Assembly: GCA_035519675.1 (NCBI GenBank)
Contig: DATIWB010000109.1
Span: 62,001 to 126,000 of the forward strand
From: RPRB01 sp035519675
GTDB taxonomy: Bacteria; Myxococcota; Myxococcia; Myxococcales; Myxococcaceae
Length of the DNA stretch: 64,000 nt
Reading direction: 5' to 3'
The notes beneath the pieces are model-generated. The model was not told the origin of the DNA, did no database searches, and saw only the letters and a program-made list of their open reading frames with translations. The number at the start of each line of letters is the position of its first letter. Position 1 is the first letter of the stretch. Positions 62,471 to 64,000 of the stretch are shown here, piece after piece. The translations under genes and the position numbers were made by a program.

Positions 62471-63352
62471 CTACAGCCGCACCCCGGCCTTCCCGAAGGT
62501 GTCACACGCCCGCAGCTCGCCGGTCTGCATCCCGGTCCTGAACCAGGACACGCGCTGGGCGCTCGAGCCGTGGGTGAAGCTCTCCGGACTCACGTACCCG
62601 CGGGACTGCTTCTGCAGGCGGTCATCGCCCACCGAGGCCGCCGCGGCGAGACCGGACTCGATGTCGCTCGGCTGGATGAGCTGCTCCTTCCCGGTCGACT
62701 TGTAGTTGGCGTTCGCGTGGTGGGCCCAGACCCCGGCATAGCAGTCCGCCTGGAGCTCGGTGAGCACGCTCAGCGCGTTGCCCTCCTCGCGGCTCCGCGC
62801 CGCCCGGCGCATCTGGACGACCCTCCCCTCGATGCCCAGCAGGTTCTGCACGTGGTGGCCCACCTCGTGGGCGACGACGTAGGCCCGGGCGAATTCCCCG
62901 GGAGCGCCCATCCGAGACAGCTGGTTGAAGAAGCTCAGGTCCAGGTACACGCGCTGGTCGGGCGGGCAGTAGAACGGCCCCATCGCGCTCTGGGCGAGTC
63001 CACACGCCGACTCGACGGCGTCCTCGAAGAGGGTGAGGCGCGGCGGCCGGTACTGGACCCGGGCCTGCTGCGGCAGCACCACGGTCCAGGTGTCCTCGGT
63101 GCTGGCGAGGACCACGCTGACGAACTCGCGCTGTTGCTGGTCGGCGGCGGAGCGGGGGCCTTGCGCCTGGGGGCTGACCTGGCTCGGCGCCGGCGCCTGC
63201 TGGACATCCGGGACCTGCCCGGTGAGGAGATAGAAGAGGATCGCGCCGATGATGCCGACCGCGCCCCCGCCGAACGCGAGGGGCCGACCGAAGCCGCCGC
63301 CGCGGCCGACGTCGTCGACGTTGTCACTGCGCCGTCCGCCTTGCCATTCCAT
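62471..63352 (-). CDS. Neutral zinc metallopeptidase (YpfJ-like)
   Basis: A 293-residue membrane-anchored protein. After a short polar, Gly-rich N-terminus comes a membrane helix (about 27-46, FGGGAVGIIGAILFYLLTG) and a Pro/Gln-rich linker. The catalytic domain contains VYLDLSFFNQL, the zinc motif HEVGHHVQNLLG (His162, Glu163, His166) and the downstream LQADCYAGVWAHHANAN. This is the putative neutral zinc metallopeptidase family typified by E. coli YpfJ. The substrate is unknown. The ATG at 63352 begins the family-typical MEWQGGRRSDNVDD. Confidence 0.92.
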   Translation of the reverse strand: MEWQGGRRSDNVDDVGRGGGFGRPLAFGGGAVGIIGAILFYLLTGQVPDVQQAPAPSQVSPQAQGPRSAADQQQREFVSVVLASTEDTWTVVLPQQARVQYRPPRLTLFEDAVESACGLAQSAMGPFYCPPDQRVYLDLSFFNQLSRMGAPGEFARAYVVAHEVGHHVQNLLGIEGRVVQMRRAARSREEGNALSVLTELQADCYAGVWAHHANANYKSTGKEQLIQPSDIESGLAAAASVGDDRLQKQSRGYVSPESFTHGSSAQRVSWFRTGMQTGELRACDTFGKAGVRL

Positions 63353-63469
63353 GGGGCGGAACCTACGCCCGGTGCGCCACGGGGGAAACGGGCCGCGCTG
63401 TTCCTCCGTTGGCGAACCGGCGCTGTGCCGTGTGTCGGCGCTGCCGTTCGGCTGGAATCCAATCCCTCG

Positions 63470-64000
63470 ATGGACATTCGAACCCCAGCCCCGACGCTCC
63501 GCGTCCGCCGTGCGAGACCCGGTGAGGCGGCCTCGGTCTCGTTCCTGCTGCGGGTGGCCTTCGCCGAGATCGCGGCGCTGTACACGCCGGAGGCGCTCGC
63601 TGCGACCCTGCCGGATGCGGAGGCCCTCCGGCAGCGGATGGACGAAGGAACCGTCTGGATCGCCTTCCTCGGCGCCGAGCCGGTCGGGACGCTGTCCGCG
63701 TACTGCCGGCCCGAGGGGCTGCATCTGCGCAGCATGGCCGTTCACCCCGGGGCCCGGGGCCACGGCGTGGCCCGGGCGCTCCTGGCCGTGGCGGAAGACT
63801 TCGGTCGGGACCGAGGCCTGGCCCGGGTCTTTCTCCGCACCACGCCGTTTCTCCACTCGGCCATCGCCCTGTACTCGCGCGCGGGCTTCACCCTCTGCCA
63901 GGGCGCCGAGCGGGACCTGCACGGCGTCCCGCTGTTCGAGATGGAGAAGCCCCTCAGCGCCGCCGGGGCGCCCGCCGCCGGACCGCCGCCGCCCGCCGCG
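63470..64000 (+). CDS. GNAT-family acetyltransferase, 3' end outside window
   Basis: The frame is open from the ATG at 63470 to the window edge, giving at least 177 residues. The acetyl-CoA binding motif is in MAVHPGARGHGVARALLAVA, preceded by VWIAFLGAEPVGTLSAYCRP, and the C-terminal ALYSRAGFTLCQGAERDLHG completes the GNAT fold. After about residue 163 the sequence is Ala/Pro/Gly-rich, so the fold is probably complete and a low-complexity tail runs off the edge. The substrate is unknown. It is divergent from the YpfJ-like gene with a 117-base gap. Confidence 0.8.
   Translation, partial: MDIRTPAPTLRVRRARPGEAASVSFLLRVAFAEIAALYTPEALAATLPDAEALRQRMDEGTVWIAFLGAEPVGTLSAYCRPEGLHLRSMAVHPGARGHGVARALLAVAEDFGRDRGLARVFLRTTPFLHSAIALYSRAGFTLCQGAERDLHGVPLFEMEKPLSAAGAPAAGPPPPAA

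Noticed and set aside
62471..63922. Long upstream extension of the YpfJ-like gene
   Set aside because: The family-typical N-terminus begins at 63352; the extension is antisense to the GNAT gene at 63470.

Overview
The window is GC-rich throughout, with dense, often overlapping genes, and reads as a chromosome segment of a Myxococcota-like bacterium. That affiliation is inferred from Asp-Ala-Gly-rich linkers in secreted proteins, the style of the extracytoplasmic-function sigma operons, a bacterial sphingolipid operon, and a very large multihaem cytochrome repertoire resembling that of Anaeromyxobacter or Geobacter-type metal reducers. Two tRNA genes are present: Leu(CAA) and Ala(GGC).

Region 1 (1-3.1 kb) holds the 3' part of miaA, a receiver-GGDEF diguanylate cyclase, a small TPR-like membrane protein and tRNA-Leu. 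Region 2 (2.7-21.9 kb) is the most striking part. It encodes an ImcH/NapC-like inner-membrane hexahaem cytochrome, a Rieske / cytochrome b / nonahaem quinol-oxidising complex, three tandem monohaem cytochromes, and two OmcA/MtrC-like decahaem lipoproteins. It also encodes an outer-membrane beta-barrel, a 13-haem exported cytochrome, a 13-site haem lipoprotein and a dihaem orphan. I count about 66 haem-attachment motifs in 19 kb. Together these could carry electrons from the menaquinol pool through the periplasm and outer membrane to an extracellular acceptor.

Region 3 (22-25.9 kb) is a four-gene envelope-stress-like unit: a Pro/Ala/Asp-rich secreted protein, an ECF sigma factor, a membrane partner and a Cys-rich lipoprotein. 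Region 4 (26-43 kb) starts at tRNA-Ala with a decayed integrase and looks like an eroded accessory island. It contains a broken Mg2+ P-type ATPase, an IS481-like remnant, a decayed flavin monooxygenase and a coiled-coil remnant. Interspersed are intact stress genes: an HdeA/B-like protein, an HdeD-like protein, a DUF1269-type protein, a ClC antiporter with CBS domains, an M48 protease, paired DUF5985-like membrane proteins, a MarR regulator and a Pal lipoprotein. Three copies of a palindrome (TTGGTAYRCCAA) lie upstream of genes here, one of them at the MarR gene, which suggests a small regulon.

Region 5 (42.9-51.2 kb) is mixed metabolism: an ABC1 kinase, a second ECF sigma/zinc-finger pair, a DUF417 protein, a monooxygenase-like protein, an FAD oxidoreductase, a HemG-like flavodoxin and a DhnA-type aldolase. 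Region 6 (51.3-56.2 kb) is a candidate ceramide operon: serine palmitoyltransferase, two GNAT-type acyltransferases resembling bacterial ceramide synthase, and an epimerase-family reductase. Region 7 (56.4-60.2 kb) carries a split acyl-CoA mutase, HMG-CoA lyase and a GFA-family protein, consistent with branched-chain acyl-CoA catabolism. Region 8 (60.2-64 kb) has a PA-domain metalloprotease with a secreted partner, a neutral zinc metallopeptidase and a GNAT enzyme cut by the window edge.
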